Part shown: positions 17,632 through 25,971 of the stretch, in pieces | Layout: the number at the start of each line of letters is the position of its first letter | Numbering within the stretch: the stretch's first letter is position 1 | NCBI RefSeq assembly: GCF_020405205.1 | Contig: NZ_CP084469.1 | Span: 3,906,001-3,970,000, forward strand | From: Natrinema salinisoli | GTDB taxonomy: Archaea; Halobacteriota; Halobacteria; Halobacteriales; Natrialbaceae | Direction of reading: 5' to 3' | DNA: 64,000 nt | Notes under the pieces: generated by a model | What the model saw: the letters and a program-made list of their open reading frames with translations, nothing else | What the model was told of the DNA's origin: nothing | Databases searched by the model: none | Translations under genes and position numbers: made by a program

Positions 17632-18909
17632 ATGACTAGAAACACCACCAGCGACGAACTCAGTCGAACAGATCCCGATCTCGATGCCCCGTGGACGTAC
17701 GCGACGACCGCCGCGGATCGGCTCGCACTACCCGACGAGATCGAGCAGCGAATCCTGTATCCCGACCACCGTCAGCGGATCACGGTTCAGTTCGAACGCG
17801 ACGACGGCACGCTCGGCGTCTGCGACGGCTACCGCGTCCGCCACGACGACGTTCGCGGCCCGTATCTCGGCCCGCATCGGTACGCCTCCGAACTGACCGG
17901 CAACGATTGTGCCGGACTCGCGGCTGCGACGACCGTCAGCGCCGCGCTCGCCGGCATCCAATTCGGTGGTGCGGCGGGCGGAATCGCCGTCGATCCGACG
18001 ACGCTCTCGCGGGACGAACGCGTCCGACTCACTCGGTCCTACGCGGGCAGCGTGACCGGCGTCGGACCCGACAGCGACGTCCTGGTCCCGGACGTCGGGA
18101 CCGACGAGCGGACGATGGCACGGTTCGTCGATGCCGTCGCCGACCGAGTCGACGGGCCCCGTAATGCGGCAGTCGCCGGCAAACCGCCTGCCATCGGCGG
18201 CTTCCGGGAGATGCCCAGGGCGAGCGGCGACAGTATCGCGCACGTGACCCAGGACGTCCTCGAGACCGACCACGACTGCCCGCTGTCGGACGCGACGATC
18301 GCCGTCTACGGGGCCGGAACCCTCGGCGCGACGGCCGCGCGGCTGCTCGAGTTCCAGGGCGGCACCGTCGTCGCGATGTGCAGCGATCAGGCCGGGCTTA
18401 CCGCTTCCGGCGACGGGAACGGACTCGACACGGACCTCGTCCCGAGCTATCTCGAGCGACCGAGTGCCCTCGCCGAGTACGACGACGGAACGATGATCGG
18501 CACCCAGGACGTCCTCCAGCAGGATGTCGACGTGTTGCTTCTCGCGGCACCCGCGACCGCGGTGACCGCTCAGAACGCGGACGCCATTCGCGCTGATATC
18601 GTCGTCGAAGGCGCGACCGGTGCCGTTACTCCCGGCGGTCAGCGCGTCCTCGAGGATCGCGGAATCACCGTCGTCCCGGATGTCCTGGCGACGGCCGGAA
18701 CGATGGTCGCGGCCCACCTCGAGTGGGTCCAGAGCGTCGGTCGCGACCGGCTGGGTGACGCCCGCGTGAGCAACGAGTTCGGCTACGCGCTCACCGAGGC
18801 GGTCGACGACGTCCGAGACCGCCGCGAGCGGTGTAACCTGAGCTGGCGCGAGGCCGCCTACAGCGTCGGTATCTCCCGCGTCGCGGCCGCCCACGAGGTG
18901 GTTCGATGA
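17632..18909 (+). CDS. Glutamate-dehydrogenase-like protein lacking substrate lysines
   Basis: 425 residues from ATG 17632, close to the Glu/Leu/Phe/Val dehydrogenase length. Recognisable landmarks: LSRDERVRLTRSYAGSV, DVLVPDVGTDERTMARFVD (catalytic Asp region kept), the coenzyme fold VYGAGTLGATAARLLE, and the C-terminal VVPDVLATAGTMVAAHLEWVQ. However the usual GGGKGG loop reads GGAAGG (residues 112-117, Lys replaced by Ala115) and the substrate Lys about 12 residues earlier is Ser103. The enzyme is therefore unlikely to bind glutamate normally. It overlaps the next gene by ATGA. A regulatory or altered-substrate role is inference. Confidence 0.82.
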   Translation: MTRNTTSDELSRTDPDLDAPWTYATTAADRLALPDEIEQRILYPDHRQRITVQFERDDGTLGVCDGYRVRHDDVRGPYLGPHRYASELTGNDCAGLAAATTVSAALAGIQFGGAAGGIAVDPTTLSRDERVRLTRSYAGSVTGVGPDSDVLVPDVGTDERTMARFVDAVADRVDGPRNAAVAGKPPAIGGFREMPRASGDSIAHVTQDVLETDHDCPLSDATIAVYGAGTLGATAARLLEFQGGTVVAMCSDQAGLTASGDGNGLDTDLVPSYLERPSALAEYDDGTMIGTQDVLQQDVDVLLLAAPATAVTAQNADAIRADIVVEGATGAVTPGGQRVLEDRGITVVPDVLATAGTMVAAHLEWVQSVGRDRLGDARVSNEFGYALTEAVDDVRDRRERCNLSWREAAYSVGISRVAAAHEVVR

Positions 18910-20147
18910 TCGGTCCGCTAGAGGAATCCAAAACGAATGCGCTCGACTGGCTCACGCAACTCAATCCGATGAACCCGAACGAAGACGGTACGACGAGCGG
19001 AACGCACAGCGACGACCCCCCATCCGACGGGGGAGAGAACACCGACGAAGAGCGGGCTCGTGGCGAGGGCAGCGACGGAGACGGGAGTCGGGGCGATTGG
19101 ATAGCAGCCGAGTCCTCGACCTCACGAACCCTGCACGGCGTCGCTCACGGACAGGACGGGCCGTACGCGTGCGGCGAGGGCGGCATCTTCCTCCACCGGA
19201 CGCCCGACGGGTGGCGGACGCTCCTCGAACGTGGGCCGGGCGTGTCGGACAACACGCTACGGTCGATCGCCACGACCGACGACGGCTGTCGGCTCTGGTT
19301 CGCCGGCGACAGCGGTGCGCTCGGGTTCTACGACGTAGCTGACGGCCATCTCAGCGATCATTCCGCACCCATGGAGAAGACGAGCACCTGGGAAGCGATC
19401 GCCGTCACCGGAAAGACGGGCGAGGAGCGGGTCCGCATCGCGAACGGATCCGGGGAGGTCCTCGACTGCACCGTCGAGGACGGCTGTCCCGTCTGGGGCG
19501 ACGTGGTCAAACCCGGCGGCGGATCGACGATACCCGGCGTAACCGCCGGGCCGGACGGGTTCTACGCCGTCGACACCAGCGGCGGCGCGTACGTCGAACC
19601 ACCGGAGGGCGGGTCGACGGATAGCGCATCGACGAACGCCGATTCGACGGACGGCTCGACGACCGACGAATCCGCCGACGACGACGCGGCGGATACCGAA
19701 CCCAGCGGCGACGACGCTGCGAACGCGTGGGAACGGATCGGCGTCCGCAACGCACAGGTCGACTTCCAGGACATCTGGGCGGGCGAGGAGTCCGTCTTCA
19801 TCGCCGGTGCAGACGGCATCGCCTACCGGTACAGCCCCGACTGCGAGAACTGGACCCCGCTCTACGTCGGCCAGGGGGCACTCCAGACGATTCGATCCGT
19901 CGGAGCCGACGCGGTCGCCGTCGCGACCGGCGGGAGAATCTACGAACGCAACGAGAGCGTCCGCTGGGCCGAACTCGAGACCCCCACCGAGAAATCGCTC
20001 CTGGACCTCGCGCTCGCCCGCTCGAGTGCCGACGTCGACAGCGGACTCGGGACCGTCCCCGTCGACGTCGCCGTCGGTGCCGGGGGAACGATCCTCGAGC
20101 GCGATCGGCGGGATCGTTCGAACACTGACGCCCAACGCACTGACTGA
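18906..20147 (+). CDS. Propeller-like (YCF48-type) protein with acidic insertion
   Basis: 413 residues, starting at the ATG inside the ATGA overlap with the GDH-like gene. It repeats blocks such as GPYACGEGGIFLHRTPDG, WFAGDSGALGFYDVADG, VFIAGADGIAYRYSP and VAVGAGGTILERD, and aligns by eye through most of its length with the lipoprotein at 6874-7857. Unlike that paralogue it has no export signal; the N-terminus is a hydrophilic 65-residue stretch. A Ser/Thr/Asp-rich insert (about residues 233-273) splits two repeats. It is likely a cytosolic version, perhaps a partner of the degenerate dehydrogenase; that link is inference. Confidence 0.78.
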   Translation: MIGPLEESKTNALDWLTQLNPMNPNEDGTTSGTHSDDPPSDGGENTDEERARGEGSDGDGSRGDWIAAESSTSRTLHGVAHGQDGPYACGEGGIFLHRTPDGWRTLLERGPGVSDNTLRSIATTDDGCRLWFAGDSGALGFYDVADGHLSDHSAPMEKTSTWEAIAVTGKTGEERVRIANGSGEVLDCTVEDGCPVWGDVVKPGGGSTIPGVTAGPDGFYAVDTSGGAYVEPPEGGSTDSASTNADSTDGSTTDESADDDAADTEPSGDDAANAWERIGVRNAQVDFQDIWAGEESVFIAGADGIAYRYSPDCENWTPLYVGQGALQTIRSVGADAVAVATGGRIYERNESVRWAELETPTEKSLLDLALARSSADVDSGLGTVPVDVAVGAGGTILERDRRDRSNTDAQRTD

Positions 20148-20216
20148 GTGCGATCGCTACGACGGAACCCTCTCGGGGGCGATCGGCGCAGCGTTCGCAT
20201 CTGACCGCCGACCGAA

Positions 20217-21374
20217 TCAGTCCGCGTTTTCGAGCAGATCGATCACGTTTTCGCGCCCGATCCGGAGTTTTTCGACCGCGTCGTCTTCGGCCATTCCCGA
20301 GAGGACCCGCGAGGTCTTCGACGCCGACCAGTCGAGTTCGTCGGCGATCGCGGCCTGGCGCATGCGACCGTCGTTTCGCTCGAGGAGCGTCCGAACGCGA
20401 TCCTCGTCGGTCGCGAGGTCGGACGCCGGCGATGCGGGACTGCTCGCTGGCGTCCCCGCCGACTCGTCGCCGTCACGTTCCGCTCCGAGGCCGTCGTCAG
20501 TCCCGGTCGCGGCGGGGTCGGTCGCCCCGTCGGTCAGTACGGGGAGGCTCGAGCGCAACCGCCGACGGAAACCGCGTTGCGACGTGACGGACACGGCGAT
20601 CGCGGCGATCGCAACGAGCAGGATACTGCCGCCGACCACGAGCGGCATCCGACCCCACGAGTTCGTTCCCTCGCGGTCGCTGTCGACGGCCGAGTCGGCC
20701 GGCTCGAAGCGGACCGTGGGACGGTGATCGGCGAAGCTTTCGGGCCCGGCCCAGACGACGGTCGTGCCGTCCCGCTCGTCCGGTGGCGGTGCCGTCGCCG
20801 TCGGCGTGTACCCGTTCGGCGGGGCGATCTGCAATCGGTCGTCGTCGTCGAGATAGAACCCACCCTCGAACACGTCACCAACGGCGACTTCGTCGCCGTC
20901 GACCGCCCCGAAGTTCGTCCACGTGAACGAGTACGTGACTCTTCCCCACTGTCTCGGCACCTCCTGAATGGACGTCTCCGCCCGAAACGACGACGCCGTC
21001 ATGTTTCGATCGGTCGACTCCGCCGCGTTCGAGACGACGCCGGTCATCCGCCGTTCGAACTGCTCGACGTAGGTCTCTCGGTCGGCACGGAACTGCTCCT
21101 GGAAGGCCTCGTAGTCGTCCACTTCGGAGTCGTTGGCGAGGCGCGTCCGGACGGTCACCGACCAGTGAGCGGTGCCGTTCTCGTCCAGTGCGATTCGCGT
21201 CACCGTCGTATCGGCAGCTGGTGTCTCGGCTGCTGTGATCGCGGCCCCTTCGTCGATACCTGTCGGTTCAGATTGCCCGGTCGACGCCGTCGTCCCGAGC
21301 GGAACCGCCCCCAGCGTGAGTATCACTGCGAGGATCACGGCGGTGCGATCGAATGCTGTACTCACGGTTACCAC
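20217..21374 (-). CDS. Membrane-anchored regulator: extracellular domain, one TM, cytosolic HTH
   Basis: 385 residues. N-terminal hydrophobic signal (FDRTAVILAVILTLGAVPLG), an extracellular domain of about 200 residues rich in beta (YEAFQEQFRADRETYVEQFERRM, VTYSFTWTNFG, GGFYLDDDDRLQIAPPNGY), one transmembrane helix (MPLVVGGSILLVAIAAIAVSV), a disordered linker and a C-terminal winged helix (RVRTLLERNDGRMRQAAIADELDWSASKTSRVLSGMAEDDAVEKLRIGRENVI). This is a one-component sensor that could read the outside and bind DNA. The outer domain resembles the protein at 23115-23864. Start is GTG 21374 or GTG 21365; a TATA-like ttatacaa at about 21392-21399 fits the latter. Confidence 0.82.
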   Translation of the reverse strand: MVTVSTAFDRTAVILAVILTLGAVPLGTTASTGQSEPTGIDEGAAITAAETPAADTTVTRIALDENGTAHWSVTVRTRLANDSEVDDYEAFQEQFRADRETYVEQFERRMTGVVSNAAESTDRNMTASSFRAETSIQEVPRQWGRVTYSFTWTNFGAVDGDEVAVGDVFEGGFYLDDDDRLQIAPPNGYTPTATAPPPDERDGTTVVWAGPESFADHRPTVRFEPADSAVDSDREGTNSWGRMPLVVGGSILLVAIAAIAVSVTSQRGFRRRLRSSLPVLTDGATDPAATGTDDGLGAERDGDESAGTPASSPASPASDLATDEDRVRTLLERNDGRMRQAAIADELDWSASKTSRVLSGMAEDDAVEKLRIGRENVIDLLENAD

Positions 21375-21417
21375 TTATTTTCGAGAGGGGTTGTATAAGG
21401 ATACTGTCTTGAACGTT

Positions 21418-21442
21418 GCAAACCGCCGCAAATCGCTGCAAA
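21418..21442. repeat. Three GCAAA motifs at exact 10-base spacing
   Basis: GCAAA begins at 21418, 21428 and 21438 (gcaaaccgcc, gcaaatcgct, gcaaacgacc), one helical turn apart, in the 163-base gap between the divergent membrane regulator and secreted-protein genes. Face-aligned spacing is typical of cooperative protein binding, so it is a candidate operator for the HTH of the regulator. Confidence 0.4.
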
Positions 21443-21505
21443 CGACCGCGCGAACTGGATCCAACTCGCGCAATTCGGTAGGAGCCGATGCCACGATCGG
21501 TCCGG

Positions 21506-21511
21506 TTTATG
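21506..21511 (+). promoter_or_regulatory. TATA-like box for the secreted coiled-coil protein
   Basis: tttatg centred about 29 bases before ATG 21538, consistent with leaderless initiation of the two-gene operon 21538-23864. Confidence 0.5.
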
Positions 21512-21537
21512 TCTGATACGTTCCGAGGCGTGATCGG

Positions 21538-23118
21538 ATGATACCCCGACGACTACTGATCGCCTTGCTGGCGATCGCGCTTTGTACGAGCGTCCTCGGC
21601 CCGGCGGTCGCCGCCGGGACGGTGGCGCAGGACGAGACGAACAGCGACGACACTACCGAAGACACCGTGACCGTGACGACCGGCGCACAGCTGTCGACGG
21701 TCGTCACCGCGACGAGCGACGAAGTTCGGACCGACTTCGAGAACACGGTGTTCGAGGAACGCATGGAGCAAGGTAACGATAGCGATCGCGCAACGGCGAT
21801 CGCGGACCGTGCGGCGGTCCTCGAGAACCGGTCTGAAACTCTCCAGGCGGAGTACGAGGAAGCCACCGCGGCCTACGAGGCCGGCGACATCGACGAGTCG
21901 ACGTACGCCCAGCGACTCGCGTCGCTGAACGCGCGTGCCCAGAGCGTCGTCTCGAGTTACGACGCGCTCGAGGACCGCCTCGAGTCGATCGACGAGGTCG
22001 ACCGTCGCGCTGCTGGCGTGACGCCGTCCGAGCTCGCAGACGAGCGAGCGGCGGTGGCCGAGCTCACGAGCTCCGGAACCGACGCGCTGCTCCAGCAGTT
22101 CACGGGTGAAGCGCGCGGAAACGCGGAGGTCGAGGTCGATGGCGGCCTGTCGATCGAAGTCGAGAACGAGGACGGCGAACGGAGCCGTGAGTACGAGCGG
22201 CCCCGCGACGGGAACGGATCGCTGGTGCTCTCCCAGACGGAGGCGCTCACCGCAGCGACCGACGCCCTCTCCGACGTCGACGGAAACAGTAGCTGGAGCC
22301 TCGTCGAGGCCGAAACCGACGACGACGGCGTCTACGAGTTCGAGTTCGTTCTGACGGGAACCGAAACCGGCGAGGCCGAGGTCAGCGTCGACGGCGAAAC
22401 GGGAACCGTCTTCGAACTCGAGGAAGAAATCGAGGCCCGAGGGGCGGAAGAAGACGAGGACGATGACGACGATGGTGACGAGCGGGAGGACGAAGAGGAC
22501 GATAACGACGATAGTGACGAGCGGGAAGACGAAGAGGACGATGACGACGAGCGGTTGGTTATTCTGGTCGCGTCCGGATCGCCAGGACCCGGCGAAGAAG
22601 TGACGCTGCGGGTGCTCGCGGACGGACAGCCGGCAGCTAACGTGACGGTCACCGTCAACGACCAGACCGTCGGCGAGACGGACGGCGACGGCGAACTCAC
22701 CGTCACCCTGCCACGCGAGGAGGCCGATATCAAGGCTGAACACGGTGAGGCGGAGGGCGAACGAGAGTTCGAATTCGACGACGATTCGGACGAGATGGAC
22801 GACGACGCCGAATCGCAGTTCGACGCCGAGGCGACGATCGACAACGGAACCGTGACCGTCTCCGCGACGTTCAACGGGAGCTCAGTGTCGGGCGCAAACG
22901 TCATCGCAAACGACGAGTCGGTCGGTACGACCGGGGACGACGGCACGGTTTCGTTCGCCCTCCCCGCTGATGCGGACGAACTCGACATCGACGTGGTTCG
23001 GGGGGAACTCGAGACCGAGCTCGAGTTCGAGTTCGAAGCTGAAGACGAAGACGAGGACGAAACTGAAGACGAGGACGAAACTGAAGACGAGGACGAAACG
23101 GAAGACGACGATCGATGA
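21538..23118 (+). CDS. Secreted coiled-coil surface protein with acidic repeats
   Basis: 526 residues with a Sec-type signal (RRLLIALLAIALCTSVLGPAVAAG). Residues about 40-190 are a helical, coiled-coil-rich region (RAAVLENRSETLQAEYEEATAAYEAGDIDESTYAQRLASL in part) that matches the protein at 51046-51810. Then come a PepSY-like part (ALTAATDALSDVDGNSSWSLVEAETDDDGVYEFEFVLTG), an acidic tract made of two 39-base repeats, and two Ig-like domains (GEEVTLRVLADGQPAANVTVTVN; NGTVTVSATFNGSSVSGANVIAN). It ends in three EDEDET repeats with no C-terminal anchor. Its stop overlaps the next ATG (ATGA, 23115-23118). Confidence 0.8.
   Translation: MIPRRLLIALLAIALCTSVLGPAVAAGTVAQDETNSDDTTEDTVTVTTGAQLSTVVTATSDEVRTDFENTVFEERMEQGNDSDRATAIADRAAVLENRSETLQAEYEEATAAYEAGDIDESTYAQRLASLNARAQSVVSSYDALEDRLESIDEVDRRAAGVTPSELADERAAVAELTSSGTDALLQQFTGEARGNAEVEVDGGLSIEVENEDGERSREYERPRDGNGSLVLSQTEALTAATDALSDVDGNSSWSLVEAETDDDGVYEFEFVLTGTETGEAEVSVDGETGTVFELEEEIEARGAEEDEDDDDDGDEREDEEDDNDDSDEREDEEDDDDERLVILVASGSPGPGEEVTLRVLADGQPAANVTVTVNDQTVGETDGDGELTVTLPREEADIKAEHGEAEGEREFEFDDDSDEMDDDAESQFDAEATIDNGTVTVSATFNGSSVSGANVIANDESVGTTGDDGTVSFALPADADELDIDVVRGELETELEFEFEAEDEDEDETEDEDETEDEDETEDDDR
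22471..22548 (+). repeat. Two tandem 39-base acidic-coding repeats
   Basis: Units 22471-22509 and 22510-22548 are nearly identical and each encodes a D/G/E/R block with DEREDEEDD. They form a flexible charged linker and could vary in copy number. Confidence 0.7.
23047..23100 (+). repeat. Three tandem 18-base repeats (EDEDET)
   Basis: gaagacgaggacgaaact at 23047-23064 and 23065-23082, with a last copy differing in the final base at 23083-23100. In frame at the very C-terminus of the secreted protein; copy changes would keep the frame. Confidence 0.75.
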
Positions 23119-23864
23119 ATCGAGGATCGAACCGACCCCGACTCCGGCGGCTGGGTGCATACACGTCGCGGCTCTTCGCCGTCGTGCTGGTCGCGCTCCT
23201 CCTGACCGGAAGCGTCGTCGCAACGGCCGATAGCGCGAGTGCGATCGACGCTCACTCACAGGAGACGGACTCGGACTCGGCGTTCGTGGTCGCCCTCGAG
23301 GACGACGGCGACGCGACGGTGACCGTGGCCGTCACCTTCGACCTGACCGACGAGGCGGATCGAGCGGCCTTCCGGTCGCTCGAGGAGAACGAAACGGAAC
23401 GACGGGAACTCGAGTCCCGCACTGAACGGCGATTGCAGACGGTCGTGGCCGATGTAGCCAACGAAACCGACCGCGAGATGGCGATCGAGAACACTGGCGT
23501 CTCCTTCGAGACGGACGAGGCGGCCGATCGCGGTGTCGTCTCCGTCTCGGCGACCTGGCGCGGGTTCGCAGCCACCGAAGACGGGCGGCTGACCGTCGCG
23601 GAACCGTTCACAAGCGGGTTCACGGCGGATCAGGCGGTCGTCCTCGAGCTGCCCGACGGATACGCGCTCGCGGAGTCGACGCCGGAGCCGTCGGAGCGTG
23701 TTGATGGGCACATCAGCTGGGATGCGACCACCTCTCTCGACGGGTTCGAGGCAGTCATCGCCCCGTCGGGTGGGGCGAACGACGGTGACTCTCAGCCCGG
23801 GTTCGGACTCGGTGCGGCAGTGATCGCGATCGCTGGCGGTGCGTGGTTACACTGCCGTCGGTGA
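23115..23864 (+). CDS. Secreted single-domain protein related to the membrane regulator ectodomain
   Basis: 249 residues, coupled to the preceding gene by ATGA. The N-terminus is a basic stretch plus signal helix (LFAVVLVALLLTGSVVATA) and the C-terminus ends with a hydrophobic segment (FGLGAAVIAIAGGAWLHC) and a short basic tail, so it may be anchored at both ends or processed. The core (VALEDDGDATVTVAVTFDLTDEADRAAFRSL, VVSVSATWRGFAATEDGRLTVAEPF, LELPDGYALAESTPEP) follows the same order of elements as the outer domain of the HTH regulator at 20217-21374. Likely a surface partner of that system; exact function unknown. Confidence 0.78.
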   Translation: MNRGSNRPRLRRLGAYTSRLFAVVLVALLLTGSVVATADSASAIDAHSQETDSDSAFVVALEDDGDATVTVAVTFDLTDEADRAAFRSLEENETERRELESRTERRLQTVVADVANETDREMAIENTGVSFETDEAADRGVVSVSATWRGFAATEDGRLTVAEPFTSGFTADQAVVLELPDGYALAESTPEPSERVDGHISWDATTSLDGFEAVIAPSGGANDGDSQPGFGLGAAVIAIAGGAWLHCRR

Positions 23865-23940
23865 AGGCGGTGCCCCGCACGGAAACCGAACCGTAGTAGC
23901 CCTGTTCGGTCCCCGCTGAACACGGCCCCCGATTTTCCGT

Positions 23941-25971
23941 TTATCGAGCGTCCTCGAGGTCCTCTAACGCGCCCGGATTTTCGATGCTGCTCATGTCGCC
24001 GAGATCCTCGCCGGTGTAGGTCGCCTGAATGGCCCGGCGGATGATCTTGCCCGACTGGGTCTTGGGGAACTCGTCGACGAACAGCACCTCGCGCGGGCGG
24101 AACGGTTTCCCGAGTTCCTCACCGACCTGTGCGCGCAGTTCCTCCCGGAGGTCGTCCGTTTCCTCGACCCCGTCCTCGAGGACGACGTAGGCGACGACGG
24201 CGGTCCCGGTGGTGTCGTCGGGCGCGCCGATGGCGGCGGCCTGGTTGACGGCCGCGTGGTCGATGAGCGCGCCTTCGACCTCCGCCGGCCCGACCTTGCG
24301 CCCGGCGACGTTGAGGGTGTCGTCGGCCCGCCCGTGGAGGAACCAGAAGCCGTCGTCGTCCTTCTGGGCCCAGTCGCCGTGATCCCACATGTCCTCGAAC
24401 GTCGACCAGTACTCGTTCAGGTAGCGCTCGTCGCCCGACCAGAGGGATTTGGTCATCGAGGGACAGGAGTCGCGAGCGACGAGGTAGCCCCGTTCGTTGT
24501 CCTCTCTGACCGAGTTCCCCTCGCGGTCGACGACGTCGATGTCCATCCCGAGACCGGGGCCGCCGAGCGTGCAGGGCTTGAGCGGCTCGGTCGGCATCGG
24601 CATCAGGAAGCAGCCGCAGATCTCGGTGCCGCCGGAGATGTTGATGATGGGGGCGTCGCCGCCGCCGACGTTCTCGTGGAACCAGTGCCAGGACTCGGGG
24701 TCCCAGGGTTCGCCCGTGGAGCCGAGGATCCGCAGACTCGAGAGGTCGTGGCCCTCGAGCCAGTCGTCCCCGTGCTTCCGAAGGGCGCGGATCGCGGTCG
24801 GCGAGATGCCGAACTGCGTGAGCTTGTGGCGGTCGATCATCTCCCAGAAGCGGTCCGGGTCGGGGTGGTCGGGGGCGCCCTCGTACATGAAGACGGTGCC
24901 GCCGAAGGTGTGCGTGCCGATCAGGGACCACGGCCCCATCATCCAGCCGATGTCCGAGACCCAGAAGAACCGGTCGGCGGGTTTGAGGTCCATGCCGAAG
25001 TAGACCTCTTTCGGACACTGGACCTGGACGCCCGCGTGGGTGTGGACGATCCCCTTCGGCTTGCCCGTCGTCCCCGAGGAGTAGAGGAGCATCGACTCCT
25101 GACTCGAGTCGAGCGACTTCGTCTCGTAGTCGTCGTCCGCCTCCGCGACGGCGTCGTCCCACCACTCGTCGCGGGCGTCGGTCCACGGGATTTCGCGTTC
25201 GCTGGTTTTACTGCTCGAGCCCAGTCGGTCGAAGACGATCGTGTGTTCGACGTGGCCGGCCTCCGCGATCGCCTCGTCGGCCGCCGATTTGAGGAAGACC
25301 GGATCGCCGCGGCGATAGAAGCCGTCGCCCGTGAACAATACGGAACACTCCGAGTCCGCGATCCGAGTCGCGGCCGCGTCCACGCCGAAGCCGGAGAAGA
25401 TCGGGACCGCGATCGCGCCCACTTTGAAACAGCCGTAGAGGATCGAGACGACCTCCGGCACCATCGGCATGTAGAGCCCGACCGTGTCACCGGTCTCGAC
25501 GCCGCGCTCCTCGAGCGCGTTCGCGACCTGATTCGCCTGCCGGTGGAGTTCGTGGTAGGTCACCTCCCGGACGTCGCCGTCCTCGCCCTCCCAGATGGTC
25601 GCGACTTTGTTCCGGCGCTCCTCGTCGACTTCGGCGTGGCGATCGACGACGTTGTGAGCGATGTTGAGTTCGCCGCCGGGGTACCAGTCGGAGAACTGCG
25701 GCCCGTCGCTGTCGTCCCGGATCTCGTCGTACTCCTCGTAGAACTCGATCCCGAGGTAGTCGACGAGTTCGTCCCAGAACCAGTCGACGCCGCTGTCGGG
25801 CTCGCCCTCGAGGTCCGTCGTCGTCCGCTCGATCAGTTCCTCGTAATCGTCGATCCCGTACGTCTGCATGAAGTCGTAGACGTTCGTCGACTCGACGAAC
25901 TCCTGACTGGGCTCGTGGACGATCTCGTCGATGTCCTCGAGACTGGGGCTTGTGTTTCCGGGCATAGTCAC
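23941..25971 (-). CDS. AMP-forming acyl-CoA synthetase (probably acetoacetyl-CoA type)
   Basis: 676 residues of the ANL superfamily. P-loop LYSSGTTGKPKGIVHTH, then WVSDIGWMMGPW, ILGSTGEPWDPESW, the A5-type motif ISGGTEICGCF, HGRADDTLNVAGRKVGPAEVE and the C-terminal catalytic Lys in KTQSGKIIRR. The acetate-specific WWQTETG motif is absent; SGGTE-ICGCF is closer to the SGGTDI-type motif of acetoacetyl-CoA synthetases. It is coupled to an SDR of 3-hydroxybutyrate dehydrogenase type, which would supply acetoacetate. Start is GTG 25971 (GTGA overlap) or ATG 25965 (MPGNTS). The substrate assignment is inference from motif and context. Confidence 0.85.
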   Translation of the reverse strand: MTMPGNTSPSLEDIDEIVHEPSQEFVESTNVYDFMQTYGIDDYEELIERTTTDLEGEPDSGVDWFWDELVDYLGIEFYEEYDEIRDDSDGPQFSDWYPGGELNIAHNVVDRHAEVDEERRNKVATIWEGEDGDVREVTYHELHRQANQVANALEERGVETGDTVGLYMPMVPEVVSILYGCFKVGAIAVPIFSGFGVDAAATRIADSECSVLFTGDGFYRRGDPVFLKSAADEAIAEAGHVEHTIVFDRLGSSSKTSEREIPWTDARDEWWDDAVAEADDDYETKSLDSSQESMLLYSSGTTGKPKGIVHTHAGVQVQCPKEVYFGMDLKPADRFFWVSDIGWMMGPWSLIGTHTFGGTVFMYEGAPDHPDPDRFWEMIDRHKLTQFGISPTAIRALRKHGDDWLEGHDLSSLRILGSTGEPWDPESWHWFHENVGGGDAPIINISGGTEICGCFLMPMPTEPLKPCTLGGPGLGMDIDVVDREGNSVREDNERGYLVARDSCPSMTKSLWSGDERYLNEYWSTFEDMWDHGDWAQKDDDGFWFLHGRADDTLNVAGRKVGPAEVEGALIDHAAVNQAAAIGAPDDTTGTAVVAYVVLEDGVEETDDLREELRAQVGEELGKPFRPREVLFVDEFPKTQSGKIIRRAIQATYTGEDLGDMSSIENPGALEDLEDAR

